Positions 46,522-55,393 of a DNA stretch of 64,000 nucleotides are shown piece after piece. Numbering within the stretch: position 1 is the stretch's first letter; each line of letters starts with the position of its first letter. Where the stretch lies: NCBI GenBank assembly GCA_038520475.1, contig JBCBLF010000001.1, forward strand, positions 1-64,000, given 5' to 3'. A program made the translations under genes and the position numbers. The stretch is from JBCCWF01 sp038520475. Its GTDB lineage: Bacteria > Cyanobacteriota > Cyanobacteriia > CAKZMO01. The notes below the pieces were generated by a model. The model was given only the letters and a program-made list of their open reading frames with translations. It ran no database searches and was not told the origin of the DNA.

Positions 46522-46674
46522 ATGGCTCAATCATCTAAACCAGTACTCAGACAAAATCCATTCACTGCCTATCGCGAGCCTGATACAGGGCGCTGGATTA
46601 TCGTGCATCCATCGTCTGAGCATGGCGACTCAGTCAGCGAGCCAGTTAAGCGTGTTGCGCTTGAACCAGGCTAG
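46522..46674 (+). CDS. Small protein with NPFTAYREPDTGRW motif
   Basis: The protein has 50 residues from MAQSSKPVL. The segment QNPFTAYREPDTGRWIIVHP looks like a compact conserved core that I associate with small cyanobacterial proteins of unknown function; the tail is less regular. An in-frame ATG lies 30 bases upstream. It ends 12 bases from the stop codon of the convergent CocE-type gene. Short length keeps confidence moderate. Confidence 0.5.
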   Translation: MAQSSKPVLRQNPFTAYREPDTGRWIIVHPSSEHGDSVSEPVKRVALEPG

Positions 46675-46686
46675 CTCATTTGCCTT

Positions 46687-48393
46687 TTACTGCTCAGATG
46701 ACCATATAGGAAGACGAAGAAAGCAGTTGCTGTGTTCCCCTGTCCAAACCAGGACAGTGATGACGCTAGCAGACATGAGATTGTCTGCTACTTTCTGCTG
46801 TGAACTGCCAGCATTAATCGGATGAGCCGGAAAGCTGGCAGCGCTGATGCTCAACCGAATCGCATTGCCGGCTGGAATCGCCACACAAGTGGGTTGAAGC
46901 GAGATTTGATATGTTTGGACATCATCGGGGGCTAGAGAATGCAGCTCGTGCATCGAAGAGGTTTGATCCGTAGCAGCAACAATACGCTTGTATCCTTCAG
47001 TGATGTTGAAGACACGACCATCTGGATAAACATCCGACAACACCGCACACAAGTCAAAACTCCCTGCATCTGCGCTACAGGTAATGTCAACGCTGATGTC
47101 TCCTGCAATGCGCCATTCTTCTTCTAAGGGAGGTGAAGTGTACGTTAGGACGTCTGATCGGCAATCCACTGCCGCACGATTCATGGGTCCAGTGGGTATG
47201 CTGGCGTGTCCTCCGGTTGAAGGAACAGGTCGCCACGGGTCATGAACAATCGTGTCAGGAACTGAAGCTGCTGTCGATGTTGACGATCGCTCAATGCTCA
47301 GCGTCCCCGAGGATGGCTGGATGCTCGCTAGTCCAGTGGAATGCAAAAAGAGTGTTGTCGGGGAAGTCGACGGCCAGCTTGGGAGCGATCGCCACTCGTT
47401 TCGACCCATTTCAAATAAATGCACGGGATCATCGTCCACAATGGCAGTGTCTTTCCCCTTTAGGAAATGATCGAACCACTGGATTTGGAGATCATCAATA
47501 ATGCTGTTTGCGTGAACACCGAAATTTAGCTGCCCGACCTGCTGTCCCCAAGGAATGTGAGCCCAGGGACCGATCCACAATTGCTGTAGAGCTTGACTGC
47601 AACGAGCCCGTTCCTGATAACAGCGAATCGTTCCTCGCAGATAGGTGTCGTACCATCCACCAATATGCAGCATCGGCACATCAACATCCTGAATGTATTG
47701 CCGGGGTGAAAGGATTTCCCAGTACTCATCTGGTGTGGGATGGGCCAACCAGTCGTGATAGAAAGAATCTGGAGCAAGCGCGTTCAGAATGTCAGAGTTG
47801 CCGCTGACTGGGTCACAGGTTAGCGCAGTCTGTGCTGCCGTGTAGAGCGTCTGATAAGCGTCTAAATTCCCTTCTCGACGTGCCGTTTCAGCGGCAAGCT
47901 GCATGGCCCAACCTAAGCTGGCTTGTAAGCAAAACGCATCGCCCTCATAGGCCCAGTCGGCATAGAGGTCATATCCCAACATTGCCGGACACAGCACTTT
48001 GAGGGGCTCAGGGCGCTTTGCGGCTGCATACAACTGAGTCATGCCCTGATAGGAGAAACCGTACATTCCAACGGTTCCGTTGCTGCCCGGTAAGCCACTG
48101 GCCCAATGAATGGTATCTTCTCCATCTTCAATGTCGTTTTCGAAGAGTCGAAAGGTGCCCTCAGAGCTACCCCGTCCTCGAACATCTTGAATGACAACGA
48201 TGTAGCCATGCGATGCATACCAAATAGGATGAGCATAGACGACCGTAGAGGCGATCGCTCGTCCATAGGGTTGTCGCATCAGAAGAACTGGGAACTCCCC
48301 ATCAGCATCAGGGCGATACACGTCAGCATCGAGCCGAATTCCATCTCGCGTTTGCATCGACAGCGTTTCTTTTGAACGCACAGCAAGCTTCAT
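46687..48393 (-). CDS. CocE/NonD family hydrolase
   Basis: The protein has 568 residues. The N-terminal alpha/beta-hydrolase domain has MQTRDGIRLDADVYRP, the RMRQPYGR-like segment (LLMRQPYGR), VVIQDVRGRGSSEG, and the nucleophile elbow GMYGFSYQGM with catalytic Ser. A C-terminal jelly-roll (X-Pro dipeptidyl-peptidase C-terminal type) follows with DISVDITCSADAGSFDLCAV and AGNAIRLSISAASFPAHPIN. Relatives include cocaine esterase, glutaryl-7-ACA acylase and X-Pro peptidases; substrates are amides or esters. There is no signal peptide. It lies in a group of hydrolases that might serve one catabolic route. Confidence 0.92.
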   Translation of the reverse strand: MKLAVRSKETLSMQTRDGIRLDADVYRPDADGEFPVLLMRQPYGRAIASTVVYAHPIWYASHGYIVVIQDVRGRGSSEGTFRLFENDIEDGEDTIHWASGLPGSNGTVGMYGFSYQGMTQLYAAAKRPEPLKVLCPAMLGYDLYADWAYEGDAFCLQASLGWAMQLAAETARREGNLDAYQTLYTAAQTALTCDPVSGNSDILNALAPDSFYHDWLAHPTPDEYWEILSPRQYIQDVDVPMLHIGGWYDTYLRGTIRCYQERARCSQALQQLWIGPWAHIPWGQQVGQLNFGVHANSIIDDLQIQWFDHFLKGKDTAIVDDDPVHLFEMGRNEWRSLPSWPSTSPTTLFLHSTGLASIQPSSGTLSIERSSTSTAASVPDTIVHDPWRPVPSTGGHASIPTGPMNRAAVDCRSDVLTYTSPPLEEEWRIAGDISVDITCSADAGSFDLCAVLSDVYPDGRVFNITEGYKRIVAATDQTSSMHELHSLAPDDVQTYQISLQPTCVAIPAGNAIRLSISAASFPAHPINAGSSQQKVADNLMSASVITVLVWTGEHSNCFLRLPIWSSEQ

Positions 48394-48655
48394 TGATTCG
48401 TTCTCACCATCCCTGAAACGATAGCTTTAGCCACTTAGGCAAGGATACAAGTATTCTTCAGCCCCTTGGCGCATGGCCAAACAGCTCGCCGTCTTGTATT
48501 GACGAAACTGGCGACAGCTGTAGACCACCCAACAGCGCCTCCCTAAACAAGTTAGCAAGAGGTAAGGTCTCCTAAAAGCTGCAACACTAGGTCTTTGATT
48601 CTAAGCCTTTAATGCCAGGTCTCTAGTACGAAATGTTTAGCACCCTAAACCCTGA

Positions 48656-49123
48656 TTATGCCTGAACTCCAACCGGAATTCTTGCATCTGAGCGCTGGAG
48701 AACTTTCATATCTTCATCATCTAATTCAACTGGGGTGCCGCTACGAATCAGCTCGGCAAAATCTTCATTGGGCACCATGATGCAGAGGGCATAGAGTCGT
48801 GTGTTGCCTGTATTTTCTAAAATGTGAACGCCTCTGGGAGGCACCAAAACGCTGTCTCCGGCCTGAACTGAAACAGTCTTACCGTCACAAGTTGCTAATC
48901 CTTCGCCCTTGAGAATGAAAAACATTTCGACAGCAAACTGGTGACGATTGGGAGGCGTTTTTCCGCCCACATCAAAGATTTCTACACAAGTCGTTAGCGA
49001 CACATCGGAAACTGAGGGATCAAAAACAATGGCAAGACGATTCGTGTCATTTGGACTGATGCGGTATGCCTGGTAGTCGGTTGGCTTTTTGAAAATGGGG
49101 ATAACGCAAGACGGATCTTTCAT
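48656..49123 (-). CDS. Cupin-domain protein
   Basis: The protein has 155 residues with one cupin barrel. Motif 1 is around NRHQFAVEMFFILKGEG, with His and Glu as metal ligands, and motif 2 is at PPRGVHILENTGNTRL with the second His. Single-domain cupins may be metal-dependent dioxygenases, isomerases or binding proteins; the activity cannot be told from sequence alone. It is 220 bases downstream of the isochorismatase-like gene in the same direction, so the two are likely related in function. Confidence 0.87.
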   Translation of the reverse strand: MKDPSCVIPIFKKPTDYQAYRISPNDTNRLAIVFDPSVSDVSLTTCVEIFDVGGKTPPNRHQFAVEMFFILKGEGLATCDGKTVSVQAGDSVLVPPRGVHILENTGNTRLYALCIMVPNEDFAELIRSGTPVELDDEDMKVLQRSDARIPVGVQA

Positions 49124-49245
49124 CGCGCAATGTTCTCCATGGGATTAAGTGGATTAAGGGTGATTCAATCGGTTGCCCCTGCTCCATCGAGCTAATTAGA
49201 AGGTTCAGCCAGGGGTGAGGCTTCTGCGGCAGTCGTCAACGAAAT

Positions 49246-49276
49246 CCGTTCATCAATCCAACCGTTCATCAATCCA
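49246..49276 (+). repeat. Short tandem direct repeat
   Basis: CCGTTCATCAATCCA occurs twice with a 16-base period, and a degenerate third copy follows. It lies in the gap between the isochorismatase-like and cupin genes. Confidence 0.6.
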
Positions 49277-49345
49277 GCCCATTATCAATCTGGCGATCGC
49301 TGATGAGAGGTTTTCTCAGTTCACTCGTAGGGTTCATTCAATTCA

Positions 49346-50125
49346 TCATTGCAATGCCTCAATCAACGAGGGTGAATCTGTAACAAATCCAAAGCATTGA
49401 TTAACGTTGTAGACCGTGGCCTTAAAGCAGAACTCGGGCGATGTCGTTGCAGCACAGTCTCGCAACAGAACACAGTCATAGCCCAAGAAATTCGCATCTT
49501 GAAGGGTTGCCATCACACACTGATCAATATTGACCCCTGCAAAGAAAAGTGTGGTTCGCCCCAGGTTACGCAAAATGCTATCGAGTGGGGTATCCCAAAA
49601 TCCGCTCATTCGATACTTATCGATGCAAATGTCGTCAGATTCTTGAGAAAGTTCATCAACAACGGCTGCGGCCCAGCTATCCTTCATCAGCACGGGGGCA
49701 TTGTTCGTCGGTAGCGGATCGGCAAGCCCGATTCCTTTTCCCGTAGGGTTGTAAACGTGACGCAGTCCAGCGCTAATATTCAACAAATCTGGTCGATTTC
49801 CCCAATTCACCCAAAGCACCGGAATCGATTGTTGCCGTGCAATGGATAATAGGTGATGAAGGGGTGTAATCGGTTGGCGAGCCGGAGAAACATCTACTCC
49901 AATGTGTGACAGCCAACCGTCGGGATGACAGAAGTCGTTTTGCATGTCAATGACGATAATGGCAGCCTTGGCAAGATCAACGACCAAGCGCTTAGTATCG
50001 GTTGGCAACTCTACCAATCGAGGCGTTAGGGGAGGACGCGAAATATCGGCGATCGCCTCATCGACGTACCATGCATTAGGTGGAGTTCCGAGAGGAGTCA
50101 GTGAGCGATTCATCATGGATGTCAT
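49346..50125 (-). CDS. Isochorismatase-like cysteine hydrolase
   Basis: The protein has 259 residues. The catalytic triad is complete: Asp in AAIIVIDMQNDF, Lys in CIDKYRMSGF and Cys in AGVNIDQCVMATLQDA. This fold includes ureidoacrylate amidohydrolase (RutB), biuret and N-carbamoyl amide hydrolases. An N-terminal extension of about 50 residues precedes the core. RidA and an amidohydrolase are encoded nearby, which resembles nitrogen-heterocycle catabolism such as pyrimidine or triazine breakdown (inference). The exact start among the first Met codons (MTSMM) is unsure. Confidence 0.9.
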   Translation of the reverse strand: MTSMMNRSLTPLGTPPNAWYVDEAIADISRPPLTPRLVELPTDTKRLVVDLAKAAIIVIDMQNDFCHPDGWLSHIGVDVSPARQPITPLHHLLSIARQQSIPVLWVNWGNRPDLLNISAGLRHVYNPTGKGIGLADPLPTNNAPVLMKDSWAAAVVDELSQESDDICIDKYRMSGFWDTPLDSILRNLGRTTLFFAGVNIDQCVMATLQDANFLGYDCVLLRDCAATTSPEFCFKATVYNVNQCFGFVTDSPSLIEALQ

Positions 50126-50527
50126 GGGTGAGGTTCAATATTCAATCGACAATCACTAATCAGCAGCCATCAATCGGTACAAGTCAAAGGGATGTTCTGT
50201 TTCCTACGATGAGACCGTTGCCTGTGTCCGTATCCACCAGTACGAAATGTGAATCACCGTTCAATTACTTTCATCCACGACGAGCAATGAGACATAACAT
50301 GTCTTGGCTGGGCAAATCGTGTATTGAAATAGCGAGGCCCATCGTCTACGAAGATATGGGCTTGTCTCAATGTTCTGAACCGGATTGTCTAGGGGCTGTC
50401 ATCATTTAGCAACACCATGTTTTGGTAACAAGGGCTTTAGTCTCTAGATCAAGACGTTGGAACGGGCGCGGTCATGCTCATATCCCAAGATTTGTAGGAT
50501 TCATTGATGACGCGTCCTAACTAGGGG
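50126..50527. other. Gene-free stretch
   Basis: A plus-strand frame (50080-50409) overlaps the previous gene and has no coding character. Nothing else is recognisable; the promoter for the isochorismatase-like gene should be here. Confidence 0.45.
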
Positions 50528-50917
50528 TTATGCTCCACAGTAAACAATCAAATCAATTTCGACATCACCATATCCAGCGAGGGCTGTAATCCCAACCGTC
50601 GTGCGCCCAGGTAACTGACCGGCCGTGAAATACGACGCGTAGACACGATTCACCACATCATAAAAACGAAAATCCGTGATAAAAATTCGCGCCATTGCAA
50701 CTCGCTCAAAGCTGGTGCCCGCATGGTCTAAAACACGTTTGAGATTATCCATAACTTGTTGAGTTTGGTCTTCAATCGAACCTCGAACGACCTCACCCGT
50801 TGCTGGATCTTCAGATAACTGTCCAGTAACAAACAAAAAATCTCCAGCACGCACAGCATGGGAATAGGGGGCCACGGGAGGAAGTACATTGTCCGGCAGG
50901 GTCAGATGTTCGAACAT
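50528..50917 (-). CDS. RidA family protein
   Basis: The protein has 129 residues, the normal length. It shows PYSHAVRAGDFLFVTGQLSE, a central VMDNLKRVLDHAG helix, and the C-terminal GRTTVGITAL with the conserved Arg, then the EIDLIVY strand. RidA proteins hydrolyse reactive enamines/imines to ketones; the conserved Arg is retained, so it may be active, although related subfamilies (RutC-like) serve specific catabolic routes. It is placed between the isochorismatase-like gene and the divergent amidohydrolase gene, supporting a role in degradation of a nitrogenous compound. Confidence 0.92.
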   Translation of the reverse strand: MFEHLTLPDNVLPPVAPYSHAVRAGDFLFVTGQLSEDPATGEVVRGSIEDQTQQVMDNLKRVLDHAGTSFERVAMARIFITDFRFYDVVNRVYASYFTAGQLPGRTTVGITALAGYGDVEIDLIVYCGA

Positions 50918-51259
50918 GAATGAATCGCTACCTGAGAAATCAACAAATCATCGTGCAATACGAGCAAAACAGGTTTGCTACGAAAGCCGCAACACACTTG
51001 ACGTTCGAACTTTACCTTGGAAATAAACGGATATGTGACCCCGTTATTTCGGCTTAAGATTACACAGAAACTGATGTAACGTTCTGTTATTCAAGACTTA
51101 CGCAAGTTCTGCTGACATGACCTTAGGATTAACGCAGTGGAACGGGCTTTTCTCGGGCTGAGTCTGCGAAAAGCCCCTTCTAAACCCCAGAACCTTCTAT
51201 GAGATGCATGAGATACGTGAGTTCTGGACCTGTGGAATTACGTTTAATGAGACTCCTGC
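50918..51259. other. Divergent intergenic region with one hairpin
   Basis: It lies between ridA-like and the amidohydrolase. GGGCTTTTC (51144-51152) pairs with GAAAAGCCC (51168-51176). A GACTTACGCAAG sequence near 51098 resembles the ends of some cyanobacterial insertion sequences, but no second end is present. Confidence 0.45.
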
Positions 51260-52696
51260 ATGATGACAACGTCTAACTTTTCAATTGAACGGGCCCTTAT
51301 CTGTGACAACGATCGATACGAAATCCAATCCATCAGCATCATTGGCGAACAGATTAGCAAGATCGTCCAAGGGAGCACTCTTAGCCACACCAGTGATGCC
51401 AATACAATCAAAATTGATGCAACCGACACCCTTTTGCTACCTGGATTTGTCAATGCTCATACCCATTCATCGGAGCTATGGTGCCGGGGTTATATTCCAC
51501 CCTTGCCACTAGAACTGTGGCTTGCTGAACTTTACGATATGGAGGAGTTAGAACCTGAGCACCTTTATTTGAGTGCTCTAGGTACAGCTGTTGAAACGCT
51601 ACTCTCTGGTGGAACGACCGTCGTCGATCATCTCGTTCCGATTCCAGGGAAAGAAATTGAATCAATCGCCGCTGCAGCAAAGGCCTACAAAGAAGTTGGC
51701 ATTCGAGCTTTCATTGGCCCGCTGCTTCAAGATGACCCTATGAGTGCAGGCATTCCAACCGGAAATAGTCAACCCTCGAGTTCTAGCGATCGCATCAGCA
51801 CAAAGAATGCTCTGGAAATTTTGGAAGAGGCCATTCGATTATTTCATCGTCCCCAAGACGGCGTGTGGATTATGGCGGCCCCAACAGGGGCACAACTATG
51901 CTCTGATGCGTTTTTCGAAGGATGTATTGAGTTAAGCGATCGCCATTCCCTGTGTCGCCATACCCACCTGCTAGAGTCAAAAGCTCAAAAAATGCTGGCC
52001 CATGAAAAGTATGGGTGCACAGCCGTCAAGCACTTAAACGAACTCGGTTTTCTAGGCGATCGCACATCATTGGCCCATTCCATCTGGCTAGAAGAGAGCG
52101 ATATCCAGACGTTGGCGCGGACTCAATCAACCGTGGTGCATAATCCACTAAGTAATCTTCGGTTGGGAAGTGGCATTGCTCCGTTGCTTCGATATCGAGA
52201 TGTGGGCGTTAATGTCACTTTTGGATGTTATGGGGCCGCCAGTAACGATTCACAGGATCTCTTAGAAGCCATTAAAATCGGCACGCTGCTTCACAATACA
52301 ACCGACTTCGACTATCGAAAGTGGATGACTCCTCAGGAGTCCGTTCGCATGGCTTCTGTAGGAGGAGCAAAAGGTCTTGGCATGAGCGATCGCCTGGGAA
52401 CGATTGAGGTTGGAAAGCTTGCTGATGTGGTGCTGTATGACTTGAAATCACTCTCATTGCTTCCTCGAACAGATCCGATTGGATTGCTCGTCATGGGACG
52501 CCCGGCCCAAGCGGTGAAGCACGCCTGGGTCGGTGGACGTCACGTGATTGATCATGGACAAATCACGACCATTGATGTGGACGCGCTAAAGCAAGAACTA
52601 TATGATCGCAGCCAATGGAGCCAAGCCATTCAGCGATCGCCAAACCGTGCTGCCGTCGAAGATCATTACCGATCGGTCATGGGACTTCCTAAATAA
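51260..52696 (+). CDS. Amidohydrolase (ATZ/TRZ-type), metal-ligand Asp replaced by Tyr
   Basis: The protein has 478 residues. The TIM-barrel metal site is recognisable: H67 and H69 in NAHTHS, H236 and E239 in CRHTHLLES, and H273 in LAHSIWL. At the end of the eighth strand, where the family has GxDGAASN with the metal-binding, proton-shuttling Asp, this protein reads GCYGAASND with Tyr324. The codon TAT differs from GAT by one base. Everything else follows the deaminase/chlorohydrolase subgroup (ASVGGAKGLG, GKLADVVLYD). It could be inactive or altered in activity. It is divergent from ridA-like and convergent with the DMT exporter. Two tandem ATG codons make the start ambiguous by one residue. 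Confidence 0.9.
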   Translation: MMTTSNFSIERALICDNDRYEIQSISIIGEQISKIVQGSTLSHTSDANTIKIDATDTLLLPGFVNAHTHSSELWCRGYIPPLPLELWLAELYDMEELEPEHLYLSALGTAVETLLSGGTTVVDHLVPIPGKEIESIAAAAKAYKEVGIRAFIGPLLQDDPMSAGIPTGNSQPSSSSDRISTKNALEILEEAIRLFHRPQDGVWIMAAPTGAQLCSDAFFEGCIELSDRHSLCRHTHLLESKAQKMLAHEKYGCTAVKHLNELGFLGDRTSLAHSIWLEESDIQTLARTQSTVVHNPLSNLRLGSGIAPLLRYRDVGVNVTFGCYGAASNDSQDLLEAIKIGTLLHNTTDFDYRKWMTPQESVRMASVGGAKGLGMSDRLGTIEVGKLADVVLYDLKSLSLLPRTDPIGLLVMGRPAQAVKHAWVGGRHVIDHGQITTIDVDALKQELYDRSQWSQAIQRSPNRAAVEDHYRSVMGLPK

Positions 52697-52729
52697 CCCT
52701 AGCCATCGATAGGCCCGGATGGCGGATCA

Positions 52730-53722
52730 TTATGGAGCAGCCGCAGCGTTCTCAGGTTCTTGAAGCACCAATTGGGATTTTGATTCCTTCTTTTTCTGAC
52801 CGCCCAGACTAGCAATCAGCACGCCGAGGATAACAACAAATAATGTGCCTATTTGGGTGCCCGATGGACGCTCACCGTTCAGCAAAAATGCATACGTCAC
52901 GCCAAAAATTGGAGACATCACCGTGAGTTGGCCAATGGTTCGAGAGTCAAGATGATTGACAGAGGCGTACCAAAGGTATTGGGCACACACAATCACAATT
53001 AGGGCATAGATAGACATCACGATCCACAGTTGGCCCCTGAAGGTATCACCAAAATGGTGAGGACCAAACAGCTGCATTGCAATCAGGAAGAAAATGACTG
53101 AAGAGAGAAGATTGCGAGAAAAGACGACAACTGAAACAGTCGCTGACGTCGACACCATTAGCTTATTGATAAGAGATGATACCGCGAAGACAATTGTCGA
53201 CATCAAAATGTAAAAATCGCCGCGATTGATTTGAAAATTACTGGTTTTGAGAGCGATCGCCACTACACCGACTGTGATCAATGCAAATCCAACCCATTCA
53301 AGCGGTTTGATCCGTTTGCCCAGAAGTGCGGCACCCAACAAAGCAAACAAAACTGGCCCCAACCGTCCCAGTAGCACAGCATTGGTGACTGTAGTGTATT
53401 GCAGGCCAATGAAGATGAGCGCTGAGAGTAGTGTGGCCAAACAGCCATTGAGGATTAGCCCAATCACCACCTTTGGCTTGAGAGCAGAACATTCTTGAAC
53501 GATTCGCCCAAACCCAAACCAGCCACCGACCACCAATGCCGCGCATAGATTACCAACAAATAAGACATTGCAGAATGAAATGGGTTGAGCCACACCACCG
53601 CTCAATTCAGCTCCTTGTGTGATTAAAAATGCGATGAGGGCAGGTCGCGAAGCAGACAATGCCCGAGAAGCAATGAGCATTGCTCTTGGGTGATTGGGAG
53701 ACTGGGCTGAATGGTCAGTCAT
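52730..53722 (-). CDS. EamA/DMT family transporter
   Basis: The protein has 330 residues with about ten hydrophobic helices in two EamA repeats. The second repeat ends with TVMSPIFGVTYAFLLNGERP, the usual late-helix motif, and then GTLFVVILGVLIASL. The C-terminal tail is charged and cytoplasmic. The family exports small molecules such as amino acids, purines or metabolites. The amidohydrolase gene converges with it 33 bases away, so the transporter may export the product or import the substrate of the neighbouring hydrolases (inference). Confidence 0.9.
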   Translation of the reverse strand: MTDHSAQSPNHPRAMLIASRALSASRPALIAFLITQGAELSGGVAQPISFCNVLFVGNLCAALVVGGWFGFGRIVQECSALKPKVVIGLILNGCLATLLSALIFIGLQYTTVTNAVLLGRLGPVLFALLGAALLGKRIKPLEWVGFALITVGVVAIALKTSNFQINRGDFYILMSTIVFAVSSLINKLMVSTSATVSVVVFSRNLLSSVIFFLIAMQLFGPHHFGDTFRGQLWIVMSIYALIVIVCAQYLWYASVNHLDSRTIGQLTVMSPIFGVTYAFLLNGERPSGTQIGTLFVVILGVLIASLGGQKKKESKSQLVLQEPENAAAAP

Positions 53723-53841
53723 TACGGATGCTGAGGTGACAAATGAATGGATAGCAGGAGATCAATGAGAAGATTGAGCACATCGGTCACAGGACCTAAC
53801 TAGTCTTAACCCCAGAGGATGACCAATCGATGAAGAGCTTC

Positions 53842-53898
53842 GATAGCGCTGCGTGCGCAGGTCAGCACAGCATGCTGGGGCTCCACGCCCCAGCATGC
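53842..53898. repeat. Family A element: constant block plus hairpin
   Basis: The block 53842-53870 matches 9981-10008 and 55153-55182 (ATAGCGCT, TGCGCA, then GGTYARGYACAG). Its last base begins a perfect 12-bp stem (53870-53881 with 53887-53898, loop TCCAC) that is unrelated in sequence to the other stems. Confidence 0.75.
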
Positions 53899-53967
53899 CT
53901 TGCGAGTTTGATCAATCAGAGTCAAGTGGATGCCATAGAACATGTCGCGGGACATCCAAGTCATGCT

Positions 53968-54411
53968 CTAGATGGATGCATATCCAAATGTGATGTTGAA
54001 GCGTTCGCACCAGATTGCAACTGAATTAAACGCATTAAGATCAATGCTGCTTGGAATGCGATATCGCTGTGCTCCGCTTGTGCTGAATAGCGGAGCTAAC
54101 GTGACATAGTCTTGTGATTGAAGGCTTCGAGCAACTGAACTGTTGCGATGAAAAACAACATACACGGTAGGGCCAGAAGCTGTACGAAATGAATCGCTCA
54201 ATTGCAGATATTTTTGTCCATTCTCTTCGATGATAGTGGCAGTCCCCTGCGTCGGATGTCCTGCATCTACGGTCACAAAGTTGCCAGACGATAGGGTCAC
54301 GTTTTTCGCAATGGGTTCTGCGTTAACGGATGCAGGGGCGATCGCCAATCCACCGAATCCAGTCAAGGCAATTGTTGAAGCCCCAAGGACACTCGCAATA
54401 ACTCGTTTCAT
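53968..54411 (-). CDS. DM13-domain exported protein
   Basis: The protein has 147 residues from MKRVIASVL, with a signal peptide cut near ASVNAEP. The mature part is a DM13 domain: NFVTVDAGHPTQGTATI, GQKYLQLSDSFRTASGPTVYV and the C-terminal FNSVAIWCERFNITFGYASI with the conserved Cys. DM13 domains are proposed to act in redox or electron-transfer reactions with this Cys. The start is fixed by GGAGG seven bases upstream of the ATG, although the frame is open 186 bases further. The HD-domain gene lies upstream on the same strand with about 190 bases between. Confidence 0.88.
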   Translation of the reverse strand: MKRVIASVLGASTIALTGFGGLAIAPASVNAEPIAKNVTLSSGNFVTVDAGHPTQGTATIIEENGQKYLQLSDSFRTASGPTVYVVFHRNSSVARSLQSQDYVTLAPLFSTSGAQRYRIPSSIDLNAFNSVAIWCERFNITFGYASI

Positions 54412-54597
54412 CGTAATTCCTCCAATCAGCTTAGTAAGGTAGGGCATTTGCACGTTCATGACGTTTGACCGAGAAGCCGACACCATGTGTAACCAGGCGC
54501 TGGCACATGTCTGTAGAATATGGACCCGTTCTGGGGAATGCCTGATGATGACCTGAGTCAAGGATGGCGATTCAATGACCATAAACTTATCCTGCAC

Positions 54598-55149
54598 TCA
54601 GGATTTACTCAGAATATGTATGCCTCGTTCATACACATCATCAAAAATCTGTTCAAGAATGGTATTGCTTCCTCGAATCGGATCAATCACCTGTTTTGCC
54701 CAGTGAAAGTAATCGAGTTTTCGTTGAGTTGACCATCCATCTGGAGGAGACGAAAGAATATCGTGGAGATTCGCAATTTTGTCGGCCAGCTTGACCAGTC
54801 GAGCGCGATCGCTCAGGTGAGGTGCATGGTCAATTTGATGCTGTTTGCGCTCTTCCGCTGACAACATTTTGTCGTCAGTAACCTCAGCCACCACATCCCG
54901 TGCAGTTTTACCGAATTCACGTTCAATTTCATCGAGGGTGGTATCTGTATCCTCAACAGTGTCATGGAGCAGGGCAGCAGCCAAAACAATATCGTCTTGA
55001 ATGCCGGCTCGATTGGAGAGTAAATAAACGAGGTCAACCGGATGATTGATGTAGGGAACAGCCTGTTTTCCTTTGCGTCGCTGATGACGATGTTTATGTG
55101 CAGCGAATTGGGTGGCTTTGATAATAAATCCAATCGAAGACAAGATCAT
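54598..55149 (-). CDS. HD-domain phosphohydrolase, MESH1/SpoT-hydrolase-like
   Basis: The protein has 183 residues from MILSSIGF. It has the RelA/SpoT hydrolase motifs: HRHQRRKGKQAVPYINHPV, the HD pair in AALLHDTVEDT, and VKLADKIANLHDI. The synthetase, TGS and ACT domains of full-length Rel are all missing, and the length matches small alarmone hydrolases (MESH1 type). It could degrade (p)ppGpp or another nucleotide. The frame extends 165 bases upstream, but this extension overlaps a repeat element and is not family-like, so I use the inner Met. Confidence 0.88.
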   Translation of the reverse strand: MILSSIGFIIKATQFAAHKHRHQRRKGKQAVPYINHPVDLVYLLSNRAGIQDDIVLAAALLHDTVEDTDTTLDEIEREFGKTARDVVAEVTDDKMLSAEERKQHQIDHAPHLSDRARLVKLADKIANLHDILSSPPDGWSTQRKLDYFHWAKQVIDPIRGSNTILEQIFDDVYERGIHILSKS

Positions 55150-55152
55150 AGC

Positions 55153-55212
55153 GATAGCGCTGTGCGCATGGGTTAAGTACAGGGTTATCGAGTCGCAGCG
55201 CGTCTCGTAACC
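55153..55212. repeat. Family A element: constant block plus imperfect hairpin
   Basis: The block 55153-55182 is followed by GGTTA...CGAG...CGC pairing with GCG...CTCG...TAACC (55183-55212) around apex AGC, with a bulge and one mismatch. It lies just upstream of the HD-domain gene. Confidence 0.65.
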
Positions 55213-55266
55213 ATTACGCTTATGCTGACACCAATTTTTTGAATTGATGCAAGGTTTAATGCTTGC

Positions 55267-55291
55267 GAAATCTACCCGCTGGGTAGATTTC
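55267..55291. repeat. Perfect 11-bp hairpin
   Basis: GAAATCTACCC and GGGTAGATTTC with loop GCT. It lies in the divergent promoter region between the HD gene and menC. Confidence 0.7.
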
Positions 55292-55393
55292 ACAACGATA
55301 TTGAGCGCACCCATTTCGTAGAAATGGTGTAAATGCAGTTGCCAGCCCCAATATGACAGATGTACGGCGTATGACGAACGTTCCCATTAAGCA

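Noticed and set aside
50080..50409. A 109-codon plus-strand frame between the isochorismatase-like and RidA genes
   Set aside because: It overlaps the upstream gene on the opposite strand, has no ribosome-binding site and looks like random translation.
51090..51180. Insertion-sequence end suggested by GACTTACGCAAG
   Set aside because: No matching inverted end, no target duplication and no transposase frame were found; kept only as a note.
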